Assembly (NCBI GenBank): GCA_044348665.1
Contig: JBIKSI010000001.1
Span: forward strand, 1-64,000
Direction of reading: 5' to 3'
Source: M2408 sp044348665
Lineage (GTDB): Bacteria > Bacteroidota > Bacteroidia > Flavobacteriales_D > Crocinitomicaceae
DNA length: 64,000 nucleotides
Of the stretch, positions 17,285 to 27,900 are shown one piece after another; the first letter of the stretch is position 1; each line of letters opens with the position of its first letter. Below the pieces are notes generated by a model. That model searched no databases, was not told where the DNA came from, and worked only from the letters and a program-made list of their open reading frames with translations. Both the position numbers and the translations under genes were made by a program.

Positions 17285-18292
17285 ATGAAAGTAATTATAC
17301 CTATGGCAGGACGTGGAAGTAGGTTGCGTCCACACACATTAACTATTCCTAAACCTTTAATTCCTGTTGGAGGAAAGGCAATCGTTCATCGTTTGGTGGA
17401 GGATATTGCATCGGTTTGCAGTGAACAAATTACTGAAATTGGTTTTGTAATTGGCGATTTCGGTGCCGATGTTGAGAAGGAATTAATTGAAGTTGCTGCA
17501 AAATTAGGCGCAAAAGGTAAAATATTTTATCAATTGGAAGCCTTGGGAACGGCACATGCAGTTTTATGCGCTAAAGAATTGTTGCAAGGTCCAGTTGTTG
17601 TTGCTTTTGCAGACACACTTTTCAAGGCTGATTTTAAAATTGATCCAAGTGTTGATGGAATTTTATGGGTAAAACAAATTGAAGATCCTTCTGCTTTTGG
17701 TGTGGTAAAAATGAATGCAGATGGCGACATCATCGATTTTGTTGAAAAACCACAAACCTTTGTTTCTGATTTAGCTATGATTGGAGCCTATTATTTTAAA
17801 AGTGGTGAAGAATTGCATACTGAATTAGATTATTTAATCGATAATTCCGTTATTAAAAGTGGTGAATACCAACTTCCTGATGCATTGAGAAGATTGACAG
17901 AGAAAGGTAAAAAGTTTAAACCAGGTAAAGTTGATGAGTGGTTAGATTGCGGTAATAAAGAAGTAACTGTGCACACCAATCAGCGTGTCTTGGAATTCGA
18001 TATGGAAAAAAATCTTCCATTAATACATAATTCTGTAAAATTAATTGATTCCATCGTTATTCCTCCGTGTTTTATTGGAGAAAATGTGCAAATCATAAAT
18101 TCTATAATCGGACCTCACGTTTCAATTGGTGATAATTCGCAAATCAATCATAGTATTATAAAAAATAGTATCTTGCAAAAAAATACCAATGTTAATTCTG
18201 CTAATATTGTGAATTCCATGATGGGAAGTTTTGCAAAATTTAAAGGAACTGCACAAGACATTAGTTTGAGTGATTATTCTACAATTGATTAA
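17285..18292 (+). CDS. Sugar-phosphate nucleotidyltransferase
   Basis: A 335-aa RmlA/GlmU-like enzyme that joins a nucleotide to a sugar 1-phosphate. The N-terminal signature GRGSRLRPHTLTIPKP with PVGGKAIVHR covers the nucleotide loop and catalytic lysine, and VVAFADTLF holds the metal-binding aspartate. Residues 255-335 form a left-handed beta-helix with isoleucine-rich hexapeptides (CFIGENV, IGPHVSIGDN). The exact sugar and nucleotide cannot be read from the sequence. The next gene begins 1 bp after its stop. Confidence 0.9.
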   Translation: MKVIIPMAGRGSRLRPHTLTIPKPLIPVGGKAIVHRLVEDIASVCSEQITEIGFVIGDFGADVEKELIEVAAKLGAKGKIFYQLEALGTAHAVLCAKELLQGPVVVAFADTLFKADFKIDPSVDGILWVKQIEDPSAFGVVKMNADGDIIDFVEKPQTFVSDLAMIGAYYFKSGEELHTELDYLIDNSVIKSGEYQLPDALRRLTEKGKKFKPGKVDEWLDCGNKEVTVHTNQRVLEFDMEKNLPLIHNSVKLIDSIVIPPCFIGENVQIINSIIGPHVSIGDNSQINHSIIKNSILQKNTNVNSANIVNSMMGSFAKFKGTAQDISLSDYSTID

Positions 18293-18293
18293 G

Positions 18294-20024
18294 ATGAAAT
18301 TGAGTTTCAAAATAGTTTTTGTCTGCTTTTCCTTTTTAATATGGGGAATCGTTTCCTCTTGTGGAACAAAGAAGCAGTCAACTACTGAAACTAGGCAATT
18401 GAGTCAAGCTGATTTTCCTTACATTGAAAAATTTCATGAGGGTTTACGCTTCAAACAGAAAGGTCAGTTTCCTCAAGCAATTTTAGCTTTAGAGGCTTGT
18501 TTGCTGCAAAAACCAGAGGATGATGCAGTTTGTTTTGCGCTTTCACAATTGTATTTGCAAACCAAACAACTTTCAAAATCGAGTGAAGCCATTCAGAAGG
18601 CAGTAAAAATTGATCCATCTAATAAATGGTATTTACAAGAATATGCCTACATGCTTTTCGAGGCTCAAAACTTCAAGGAATCAGCAAAAATCTTCAAGAA
18701 ATTATCTGATATTGAACCAAATAATGTTGATTGGCTGTTTTCCTATGCTGAATCTTTGATGAGGTCAGGAGATTTGGCAGGAGCTGTTAAAGCTTTAGAT
18801 AAACTTGAGAGTGAAATTGGTCTTAATCCTGAATTAAGTATTGAAAAATTTAATCTTTATCAAAAAATTAATCAGGAAGAAAAAGCAATTCTTGAATTGA
18901 CAAAAGCCTTGGAAGCATTTCCAAGTGATGTAAATTTGTTAGCAAATTTAGTTGATTTTTATTTTGCCAAAAAGGAGGATGAAAAGGCTTTTACTTACCT
19001 TATTAAGTTGGCAGAATCACAACCAAATAACGGAAATGCGCATCTCGCTTTAGCCCAATATTATGATAAAAAGGGGAATAAAGCAAAATCCTATGAAGAA
19101 CTATTGAAAGCCTTTGCTTGTGACGATATTGTATTAGATACCAAAGTGAAAATTTTACTTAGCATGTTTGAAAGTCAGTATAATTTAGACAAAGAAATGT
19201 TTCAGTTGGCTGATATTTTAGTGGATAAATACCCAAAGGATGCACGAGTTTATACCGTTAGAGGTGATTTTTATTTGAAACAGCTTAAAAATCCGGAAGC
19301 GCTTGCTGATTTCAAAATGGCAGCGAGTTTTGATCAAACGAAATTCGCTATTTGGGAGCAGATATTATTAATGGAATATCAACAGCAAGATTATAAAAAC
19401 TTATACATTGATGCTAAAAAATGCTTAGAGTATTTTCCGGCAATAAGTAAGGTTTATTTGTTTTTTGGTGTAGCTGCTGTCCAAGAAAAACAATACCAAG
19501 AAGCAGTTGATAAGCTTACGCTGGGAGAGGAATTAGTTGCTAACGACAAAATTTTAAAAGCTGAAATCTTTGCTCAAAAAGCAGATGCATACTTCGGTCT
19601 TAAAAATGCAAAAGAAGGAATAATGGCTTATGAAAATGCATTAAAGCTTGATCCTAAAAACACCTTGTATAAAAACAATTTTGCTTATAGGTTAGCATTA
19701 GCGAATATTGAATTAACTAAAGCTGAAAACTTGATTAAGGAAGTGATTGCAGTTTCGCCTAATGAATCTCATTTTTTAGACACCTATGGATACGTTTTGT
19801 TGCAGCAGAAAAATTACCAAGAAGCCTTAAATTATTTTGAAAAAGCATTAGCAATTAGTCCAAATGATAAGCACCTAATTGAACACAAAGGTGACGCCTT
19901 ATTTTTCCTTTCCAAAATAGATGAGGCTTTAGTGTTATGGAAAAAAGCTAAGGAATTAGGGTCGTCTAATAAAGTTTTAAGTGATAAAATTGAAAAAAAG
20001 AAATATTATGAACCGCAGTATTAA
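18294..20024 (+). CDS. TPR-repeat lipoprotein
   Basis: A 576-aa lipoprotein (lipobox with SSCG, cysteine near residue 23) composed almost wholly of tetratricopeptide repeats, at least ten units of about 34 aa (for example AKSYEELLKAF, EALNYFEKALAISPN). TPR arrays act as protein-binding scaffolds, here probably on the periplasmic face of the envelope. I chose the ATG at 18294 because it gives a proper lipoprotein signal and a 1-bp gap from the previous gene; an upstream in-frame ATG at 18270 overlaps it. Its 3' end overlaps the next gene by 17 bp, so translation is likely coupled. Confidence 0.87.
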   Translation: MKLSFKIVFVCFSFLIWGIVSSCGTKKQSTTETRQLSQADFPYIEKFHEGLRFKQKGQFPQAILALEACLLQKPEDDAVCFALSQLYLQTKQLSKSSEAIQKAVKIDPSNKWYLQEYAYMLFEAQNFKESAKIFKKLSDIEPNNVDWLFSYAESLMRSGDLAGAVKALDKLESEIGLNPELSIEKFNLYQKINQEEKAILELTKALEAFPSDVNLLANLVDFYFAKKEDEKAFTYLIKLAESQPNNGNAHLALAQYYDKKGNKAKSYEELLKAFACDDIVLDTKVKILLSMFESQYNLDKEMFQLADILVDKYPKDARVYTVRGDFYLKQLKNPEALADFKMAASFDQTKFAIWEQILLMEYQQQDYKNLYIDAKKCLEYFPAISKVYLFFGVAAVQEKQYQEAVDKLTLGEELVANDKILKAEIFAQKADAYFGLKNAKEGIMAYENALKLDPKNTLYKNNFAYRLALANIELTKAENLIKEVIAVSPNESHFLDTYGYVLLQQKNYQEALNYFEKALAISPNDKHLIEHKGDALFFLSKIDEALVLWKKAKELGSSNKVLSDKIEKKKYYEPQY

Positions 20025-20826
20025 ACTTGTGTTTGCAAGTATATGCTTGGTTTTTACCTTGTTTTCTTGCTCAAAAAAAATAGTTGGTGAGAATCTTGTC
20101 AAAGTTGAAAGAAAAAAAACAAGTGATTTGCTTGATGCTTTAGATAGTATTAGCCTAAATAAACCTACCTATTTTTATTCAAAAATTTCAACGAGGTATA
20201 CCGACACTTCTCAAAATGTTTCTTTTAAAACATCCATCCGATTGGTAAAAGATAGTGCTATAAATGCGCTCATAACTTTTGCATCTATTCCAATTGTAAA
20301 CTCCATATTAACTCCAGATAGTTTAACAATTTTGAATAAAAAATCTAAATGTTTTACTAAAACAAAATTAAATTATATCAAAGAGAATTTTGGAATCGCC
20401 TTTGATTATAAAAATGTTGAAGAAATCATTCTTGGTCTGCCACTTGCTTACGATGTCGAACAAAAGTATTTTCAAATTCATGATCCTTACAACTACATTA
20501 TCTCCTCTCATCGAAAAAGGGAAATAAAAAAATCAGACAAAAAAGAAAAACTTCAAGATGATATTTTTATTAAATATTACATCAACCAAGATTTAAAAAG
20601 TTTGTCTAAAATTGAGGTTGAAAGTATTGCAGATACTGCCAAAATTGAAGTTAATTTTATTGAGAGACAAGAAGTTTCTTCTTACTTAGTTCCTGATGAG
20701 GTGTTTATCAAAATTTATACTCCAAGAAATGTCATTGAAATTGACATGGAATATGAAAAAGTTGAAATTAATGTACCACAAACGCTTTTTTTAGTTATTC
20801 CTGAAGGATATGAAGAATGTGAATAA
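20008..20826 (+). CDS. DUF4292 lipoprotein
   Basis: A 273-aa lipoprotein (LFSCSKK, cysteine near residue 21) of the DUF4292 family, found in Bacteroidota. These proteins resemble LolA/LolB-like lipid-binding folds: long strand-rich segments such as FYSKISTRYTD and TSIRLVKDSAINALIT. The ATG at 20008 is preferred over a GTG at 19981 because only it gives a clean lipoprotein signal. It overlaps its neighbours by 17 bp on both sides. The role is not established; a link with envelope assembly is inferred from the TPR, DUF4292 and EnvC order. Confidence 0.88.
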   Translation: MNRSIKLVFASICLVFTLFSCSKKIVGENLVKVERKKTSDLLDALDSISLNKPTYFYSKISTRYTDTSQNVSFKTSIRLVKDSAINALITFASIPIVNSILTPDSLTILNKKSKCFTKTKLNYIKENFGIAFDYKNVEEIILGLPLAYDVEQKYFQIHDPYNYIISSHRKREIKKSDKKEKLQDDIFIKYYINQDLKSLSKIEVESIADTAKIEVNFIERQEVSSYLVPDEVFIKIYTPRNVIEIDMEYEKVEINVPQTLFLVIPEGYEECE

Positions 20827-22111
20827 ATATCAGTTGTTTTTTGTTGCGATCTTTGTTGCAAATTTTTCTTTTGCTCAGAAGAGTACTGATAAATTAAAGA
20901 AAGAACAAGAACGTCTTGAAAAAAGCATAAAAAACACTAAAAATCTTCTTGATAAAACCAAAATTACCACAGAAGCTACTCTTAATGAATTAAAATTGAT
21001 TGATCATCAGGTGAAATTTCGAGAGGAATTGTTGCTTAATTTCGATAATCAAATTCGAGGAACAGAATTAAAAATCGAACAGAAAAACAATCAGATTAAA
21101 GATCTTGAGAAAAAATTAATTCAACTTCGTGTTCAGTACAAAAAGTTGGTAATTTATGCCTATAAAAAACGGAGTAAGGATGCTAAAATGATGTATATTT
21201 TTTCTTCTAATTCATACTATGAGGCACTCAAAAGAAAAAAGTATTTGGATAAAATTGCCGAGATACAACGTAAACAGAAATTAATTATTCTTCAACATAA
21301 AAAGTTGATCGCCAAGGAAAAAGGTGATTTGCTTTCTGAAAAAACTTACAAAGAACAAATTGCTTCTGAAAAAAGAAAAGAAAAGCAAGAAATTTTGAAA
21401 GACAAAGAGGTTCAAACAAAAACCTTGTCCCAGCTAAAAAATCAGGAAGCACAACTTTTAGCCAAAATTCAAAAGGACGAAGTTCAAAAAAACGAAGTTA
21501 GACGGAAAATTGACAATGCAATAGCAAACGAATTGGCTGCTCTGGAAAAGAAAAAGAAAAAACCAACTAAAAAACCGGATAAACCAAGTGGTACTAAAAA
21601 AGAACCTAAGGAGACGAAGGAGCCAAAAACCACCAATGAAACCAAGGAGAATCTTACCTTAACTGAGCCAAAGGAGCTTGAGTTGAATTCTGGTTTTGAA
21701 AGTAATAAAGGGCGTTTACCCTGGCCTGTCTCCACTGGTACAATTACAGAATCTTATGGGAAAAATCCGCATCCTACCATTAAAAATGTATTTACAAACA
21801 ACAATGGTATTGATATTAGTGCCAATAAGGGAGCACAGATTCGAGCTGTCTTTGAAGGGGAAGTTACTAGTGTGTTTGCTATCCCTGGTGCTGGAAAAGT
21901 GGTAATTATTAAACATGGAAATTACAGAACCGTTTATAGTAACTTGCAAGAAGCTTACGTGTCTGTTGGCTCAAAAGTTACTACCAAACAAGCAATTGGT
22001 TCACTTGTTATCAAAGAAGATGAATCTTTGTCCGTTGCTCATTTTGAAATTCATCAAGTTATTGGTTCACAGGTAAATCGAATGAATCCAAGCCTTTGGA
22101 TTTCGAGGTAA
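20810..22111 (+). CDS. EnvC-like murein hydrolase activator (degenerate M23 domain)
   Basis: A 433-aa exported protein: signal peptide (about 1-22), long coiled coil (about 23-245), a Pro/Lys/Thr/Glu-rich linker (about 245-300), and a C-terminal LytM/M23 domain (about 310-433). The M23 zinc site is incomplete: the first histidine of HxxxD is Asn in NNGIDI (near residue 331), and the first histidine of HxH is Val in VAHFEIH (near 410). Like E. coli EnvC it is therefore expected to switch on an amidase at division rather than cut peptidoglycan itself. It overlaps the DUF4292 gene by 17 bp. Confidence 0.9.
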   Translation: MKNVNKYQLFFVAIFVANFSFAQKSTDKLKKEQERLEKSIKNTKNLLDKTKITTEATLNELKLIDHQVKFREELLLNFDNQIRGTELKIEQKNNQIKDLEKKLIQLRVQYKKLVIYAYKKRSKDAKMMYIFSSNSYYEALKRKKYLDKIAEIQRKQKLIILQHKKLIAKEKGDLLSEKTYKEQIASEKRKEKQEILKDKEVQTKTLSQLKNQEAQLLAKIQKDEVQKNEVRRKIDNAIANELAALEKKKKKPTKKPDKPSGTKKEPKETKEPKTTNETKENLTLTEPKELELNSGFESNKGRLPWPVSTGTITESYGKNPHPTIKNVFTNNNGIDISANKGAQIRAVFEGEVTSVFAIPGAGKVVIIKHGNYRTVYSNLQEAYVSVGSKVTTKQAIGSLVIKEDESLSVAHFEIHQVIGSQVNRMNPSLWISR

Positions 22112-22134
22112 TTCAGAGCGTTTGTTATGTTTTC

Positions 22135-22203
22135 GTAAGTCTAAAAATCTAACAATCTAGTAGTCTAATAATCTAGCAATCTTACAATCTAATAATCTAA
22201 AAT
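22135..22203. repeat. Tandem AATCTA(A/G) short repeats
   Basis: The longest copy of the TCTA-type repeat: about nine units such as AATCTAAC, AATCTAGT and AATCTAAA in a row, between the EnvC-like and M42 genes. Confidence 0.7.
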
Positions 22204-22212
22204 TCCAAATAT

Positions 22213-23265
22213 ATGCAATTGAATACAAAATTATTGGCAGAAATCTGTACAACTCCGGGCGCCCCTGGTTTCGAACAAAAAGTTCGTGAATTGGTCATCA
22301 GAGAACTAACGCCTTATGTTGATCAAATTGAAATTGATAACATGGGAAATGTTTATACTATCAAAAAGGGCAAAGAGAATAAACGTATAATGGTTGGCGC
22401 TCACATGGATGAAATTGGTTTCATGGTAACTCACATTGATGATAAAGGATTTATCCGTTTTCATACATTAGGTGGTTTTGATCCAAAAACATTAACTGCT
22501 CAACGTGTAATTGTGCATGGAAAAAAAGATATTATCGGTGTTATGGCTTCCAAACCAATACATGTTATGTCTCCAGACGAACGAAATAAAGTTGCCAAAT
22601 TAAGTGATTATTTCATTGATACGGGTTTGACCAAAGAAGAGGTTTTAGAAAATATAAAAATAGGTGATCCGATTACACGAGAGCGCGAGTTTATTGAAAT
22701 GGGTCAATGTGTGAATTCTAAATCGCTCGATAATCGTTTGGCGGTTTTTATTTTAATTGAAACCATGAAATCTCTCAAGGATAAAGAAGTTCCTTTTGAT
22801 GTTTATGGTGTTTTTACTGTGCAAGAAGAAGTTGGAATTCGTGGAGCCAATGTTTCTGCCCTAAAGGTGAATCCTGATTTTGGTTTTGGTTTAGATACCA
22901 CTATTGCTTTTGATTTACCTGGAGCAGCTGCACATGAAATGATTACCAAATTAGGTGATGGTACTGCCATAAAAATTATGGATGCATCAACAATTTGTGA
23001 TTATCGAATGGTGGATTTCATGAAAAAGACTGCTGAGAAAAATGGAATCAAGTGGCAAGCTGAAATTTTAACCGCTGGAGGCACTGATACTGCTGGAATT
23101 CAACGTATGACACAGGGTGGTTCGATTACAGGAGCAATTTCAATTCCAACAAGGCATTTACATCAAGTTATTGAAATGGCACATAAGGATGATATCACAG
23201 GCAGTATCGACTTATTAACAGCTTGCTTACATGAAATAGATACCTATGATTGGTCTTTTAAGTAA
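22213..23265 (+). CDS. M42 family glutamyl/leucyl aminopeptidase
   Basis: A 350-aa cytoplasmic two-zinc aminopeptidase of the M42 (TET/PepA-type) family that trims peptides. Visible motifs: GAHMDEIGFMV (first metal histidine and catalytic aspartate), SLDNRLAVF (bridging aspartate), VQEEVGIRGA (general-base glutamate), GLDTT, and the last histidine in TRHLHQVIE. These enzymes usually form large dodecameric shells. Length and motifs are complete. It is separated from the EnvC-like gene by the short tandem repeats and appears to be a single gene. Confidence 0.94.
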   Translation: MQLNTKLLAEICTTPGAPGFEQKVRELVIRELTPYVDQIEIDNMGNVYTIKKGKENKRIMVGAHMDEIGFMVTHIDDKGFIRFHTLGGFDPKTLTAQRVIVHGKKDIIGVMASKPIHVMSPDERNKVAKLSDYFIDTGLTKEEVLENIKIGDPITREREFIEMGQCVNSKSLDNRLAVFILIETMKSLKDKEVPFDVYGVFTVQEEVGIRGANVSALKVNPDFGFGLDTTIAFDLPGAAAHEMITKLGDGTAIKIMDASTICDYRMVDFMKKTAEKNGIKWQAEILTAGGTDTAGIQRMTQGGSITGAISIPTRHLHQVIEMAHKDDITGSIDLLTACLHEIDTYDWSFK

Positions 23266-23418
23266 TCCAATCTTTTTGAGCTCATTGGTTTTTCTAGTTT
23301 TTTAGCATTATTTATTCTCTAAATGATTATTTTATAAATTGTTAATAAAGTAAATTTTTCAAATATTCATAATCCCTTTATTTAGAATAATTCTAAATTA
23401 ATAAAAAAATCAATAAAA

Positions 23419-23462
23419 TTGTCATAAAAATGTCATTACATTTGTTGATTATACTAAATTTG
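23419..23462 (+). promoter_or_regulatory. Possible promoter region of the act-cox operon
   Basis: Two exact TAnnTTTG boxes occur, TACATTTG (23437-23444) and TAAATTTG (23455-23462). A TTG at 23419-23421 lies 15 bp before the first, shorter than the usual 19. The ATG of actA is at 23510, leaving a leader of about 40-60 nt. The remainder of the 244-bp gap is AT-rich with no other signal seen. Confidence 0.45.
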
Positions 23463-23509
23463 CCAACGTCATAAAGTGTTTTTAGGACATAAGACAAAAA
23501 ATATTTTAA

Positions 23510-24868
23510 ATGAAGATATCTATAAATCAGATGTTTAGAAGTATTAAAACATTATGTTTCAGTGCAGCAATAGTGTTGTTTTTGACTGGAACTTTCAAAG
23601 CGAACGCGCAAGGCGAAGCACTTTTTAAAGCAAAATGTGCTACTTGTCACCAACCACACAAAAATGGTACGGGACCAAAACTTTTTGAGGTACGTAAAAA
23701 ATGGTCTGATGGTGGAGCAAAAGAAGGGTCAATTTACCAATGGGTAAACAATTGGTCTGCTGCTGCTGCATCTGATCCGTATGCTCAAACAGTTTCTACT
23801 TGGGCTCCAACTGCAATGAGTGTTTTTCCTGAGTTAAAGAAGGAAGAAATTGATGCAATTTTTGATTGGGTTGATGCTCAAGCTGATCCTGCTGCTGCAG
23901 GTCCTGCTGACGGTGGTGCTGCCCCAGTTGAAGGTGCAGCTGTTGAAGGCGAAGAGGAAGAAGGTAGTTCAACTTGGATTTGGTTAACTTTAGGGTTGAT
24001 TTTTGCTATCATTATTGCAGCGGTTTCAGGTGTTCGTCGCCAGTTAAAATCTGCGGTAAATGAAAATGAAAACGGTGAAGATGATTCGAAAAGCTATTTT
24101 GAAGAATTAAGAATTTGGCACTGGAAATACAAAAGATATGTAGGGGTTACCATTGTTGCCTTTGCCATCGCGATGATTGTAACAGGTGTTCAAGGTCTTG
24201 GGAACATTGGAGTAGTTGAAGCATATCAACCTTCTCAACCAATTGCATTTCCTCATGATATCCACACTGGTGTTAATGGAATCGATTGCAAGTACTGTCA
24301 TAATTCTGTTACAAAATCAAAATCTGCTGGAATTCCAACAGTGAATGTTTGTATGAATTGCCACAAACAAGTAAACGGTAGAACTCCTGCTCAACAAGAA
24401 CAAATTGCTAAAATTTATGATGCGGCAGGATGGTCAACTGAAGGTGCAGGATCTTACACTGGTAAGTCAAAGCCAATCAAATGGAATAAAGTACACGTTT
24501 TACCTGATCACGTTTATTTCAATCACTCTCAGCACGTTGTTGTTGGTGGATTAGATTGTAAACAATGTCATGGTGATATGACCAAACAAAAAGATGTTGC
24601 ACGTGTAGTTCCAGTTTCAGAATTGAATAAAATTGAAGGTAATGTTCCATTGACAAAACCAACTTTAACTATGGGATGGTGTATCGAATGTCACGGTGAG
24701 AAAGAAATTTCAGCTGGATCTTTAGATACAAAAAATGATGGATACTACAATGAAATTCACAGACGTTTAATGAACAACGACAAGACTTTATACAATCAAT
24801 ACCTTGAAGACGGTAAGGTTACAGTGAAAGAATTAGGTGGTTGGGAATGTGCAAAATGTCACTACTAA
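23510..24868 (+). CDS. actA: Alternative complex III subunit ActA, with extra N-terminal cytochrome c domain
   Basis: ActA is the multihaem cytochrome of alternative complex III, a quinol:cytochrome c oxidoreductase in the inner membrane. Six CxxCH haem sites are visible: CATCH (near residue 42), CKYCH (260), CMNCH (280), CKQCH (349), CIECH (391) and CAKCH (446). The last five form the pentahaem domain. The first sits in a separate mono-haem domain after the signal peptide, joined by an Ala/Glu/Gly-rich linker (about 123-148). Membrane segments lie at about 151-172 and 210-230. The start could also be the ATG at 23531. It is the first gene of the act-cox operon. Confidence 0.95.
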   Translation: MKISINQMFRSIKTLCFSAAIVLFLTGTFKANAQGEALFKAKCATCHQPHKNGTGPKLFEVRKKWSDGGAKEGSIYQWVNNWSAAAASDPYAQTVSTWAPTAMSVFPELKKEEIDAIFDWVDAQADPAAAGPADGGAAPVEGAAVEGEEEEGSSTWIWLTLGLIFAIIIAAVSGVRRQLKSAVNENENGEDDSKSYFEELRIWHWKYKRYVGVTIVAFAIAMIVTGVQGLGNIGVVEAYQPSQPIAFPHDIHTGVNGIDCKYCHNSVTKSKSAGIPTVNVCMNCHKQVNGRTPAQQEQIAKIYDAAGWSTEGAGSYTGKSKPIKWNKVHVLPDHVYFNHSQHVVVGGLDCKQCHGDMTKQKDVARVVPVSELNKIEGNVPLTKPTLTMGWCIECHGEKEISAGSLDTKNDGYYNEIHRRLMNNDKTLYNQYLEDGKVTVKELGGWECAKCHY

Positions 24869-24908
24869 GATAGCACAATTAATAATATTACAGAAGGCTT
24901 AAAAGCAT

Positions 24909-27900
24909 ATGGAAATGAATAGAAAATATTGGAAAGGTCTTGAAGAGTTGAATGAAACTCCAGAGTTTTTACAACAAAGAGACCAAGAGTTTCCTCAATC
25001 TATGTCTGTTGACGAATTTTTATCTGATGAAAATTTGAAGGAAACTTCAACGGCAAGAAGAGATTTCTTAAAATTTTTAGGATTTAGTGTTGCCGCAGCA
25101 ACTGTTGCAGCTTGTGAAGCACCAGTGGTGAAAGCAATTCCTTACGTAAATAAACCAGAAAACGTAACTCCAGGTATGCCAACTTGGTATGCTTCTACCT
25201 ATTATGATGGAGTTTCTTACGCAAGTATTTTGGTTAAGACACGTGAAGGTCGTCCAATTTTTATCAAAGGAAATAAGGATTTTGGTTTTACTAAAGGATC
25301 TACAAATCCTCAAATTATTGCTTCGGTTTTACCTTTATATGATTCTGCTAGACTAACCTCACCGACAATTAACGGGAAAGTAAAATCGTGGGCAGATGTT
25401 GATGGTGATATCAAATCTAAATTGAATGATATTATTGCTAAGAATGGAAAAGTTGTATTAGTTTCTAACTCAATTATTTCTCCTTCAACGCAATCAACTA
25501 TTGAAGCGCTTAAAGCACATGTAAATAAAGGGAATGCAGAAGGTACTTCTTTTGAGCACATTCAATACGATGCTGTTTCTTACGCTGGAATGCGTCAAGC
25601 CAACAAAGAGTCCTTTGGTTTAACATTGCGCAGAGATTTAGATACAAACGGTTTTATACCTGATTACGATTTTTCCAAAGCTAAAACTATCGTTTCAATA
25701 GGAGCTGATTTCTTGAGTACATGGTTACTTGCTACAGAATATCAAGCTCAATATGCTGTTAATAGAAATCCTGATAATGCTTGGATGTCTAAACATTTCC
25801 AGTTTGAGTCTATCATGTCAATCTCGGGATCTAATGCTGATTATCGTGGAATGATCAAACCATCAGAAGAAGCGAACGTATTGTCCTACTTGTTAAGCAA
25901 ATTCGGAGTTAATTCTGGTGTTAGCACAAAATTGAATGAACAAGCTAAGAAAATTGCTGATTTAGCATTTGAATCTTTAAAAAGTTCTAAAGCTGAATCT
26001 CTAGTAGTTGCTGGTTCAAATAACAAAGCAGTTCAAATTCTTGCAAATAAATTAAACTCTGTTTTAGGTGCATATACCAAAACAATAAACATTAATAATT
26101 GTGTTTCTCTTTTCGTTTCTGAAGATGAGAAAATGGAAAAATTTGTTGGAAATGTTCTTGCAGGTAAAGGTCCTGATGCTGTTTTCTTTTACGGTGTTAA
26201 TCCTGTTTATACTTTGCCTAATGGCGATAAATTTGCTAAGTCTTTAAAAAATATTTTTTTATCGGTTTCATTATCGCAATATGCAGATGAAACTGCTACT
26301 AATTGTAAATACATCGCTCCAGATCACCATGCATTGGAATCTTGGAATGATTTTAATCCAAAAGAGAATCATTATTCAATTTCTCAACCAACTATCAGAC
26401 CTTTACATAATACTGCTCAGGCTCAGGAATCTTTCTTGGTTTGGTCAGGTAAGGCTTCAAGAGGTGGGAAAGATTCAAAAGTATTCTATGATTTAATTAA
26501 AAATAACTGGACTACTTTTGGTTTTGCTTTACAAACTGAATTCGCTGATACACACACGTATTGGAATATGATGATTCACAATTCATGTTCTGATATGCCA
26601 GCTGTTGCTCCTAGTGCTCCTGCATTTTTGGACGCTGCTTTAAGTGGTTTATCTTCGCAAATAAAAGCTAGTAAAGGTTTAGAGGTTGTATTGTATCAAA
26701 AAGCTGGAATAGGTATTGGTATTCAAGCAGCGAATCCTTGGTTACAAGAGTTACCAGATCCTGTTTCTAAAGTTACTTGGGACAACTACATCACTATGAA
26801 TCCTACAGAAATGAAGGATGCGAGTGGAAGTGATATTTATGCTACTAAATTTGATCAAGAGTCTGGTTTAAACATGGCTACTGTGAAAGTTTGTGGAACT
26901 GAATATAAATTACCTGTTTATCCATCTCCAGGTCAAGCTCCAGGAACAATTGGAATTGCCTTAGGATACGGAAGAGGTGCAAACAATGAAAATATTGGTA
27001 ACGCTGCTTTCCAAACGAAAGAATATGGTGGTTACGATGAAGATGAAAATGGTAATAAAAAACCAATTGGTCAAAATGCATTTAGAATGTCTTGTTTTGA
27101 TAATGGTTCTTACTGTTTCTCTTGTGAAGGTACAATGACTAAAGTTGAAGGTGAAACATATTTGATTGCTGCTACGCAAATTCATCATACGGTGATGGCG
27201 AGACGTTCAATCGTTCGTGAAACTACTTTAGATATCTTTAAAAATAAAGACAAAGAGGCATACAACCCTGCGTATATGCTTCAAACAATGAATGAAAAAG
27301 GTGAACACGTTTCTGAAGAAATGTCGAAATTTGATTTATGGGATGCTCATCCTGTAGAAAAAATTGGTCACCGTTGGGGAATGACAATTGATCTTTCTTC
27401 TTGTATTGGCTGTGGTTCTTGTTTAGTAGCTTGTCAATCTGAAAACAACGTTCCTGTTGTTGGTAAAGATGAAGTTCGTAGAGGTCGTGAAATGCATTGG
27501 TTAAGAATAGATAGATATTTTGCATCAGAAGAAGAGGCTACTATTGGTTTAAGAAAAGATAAAGATACTTTTGATTATGCAAAAGCTGAAATTGCTGCTG
27601 AAAATCCAAAAGTAATTCACATGCCAATGATGTGTCACCATTGTAATCATGCTCCTTGTGAAACTGTTTGTCCAGTTGCTGCAACAACGCATAGTAACGA
27701 AGGTTTAAATCAAATGGCTTACAACAGATGTATCGGTACGAGATATTGTGCTAACAACTGTCCTTATAAAGTGAGAAGATTTAACTGGTTCAACTATCCA
27801 TCTTACAAAAAATTCACACAAGTGAATCCTGCACAAGATGACTTAGGGCGTATGGTATTAAACCCAGATGTTACAGTTAGAACTCGTGGTGTGATGGAAA

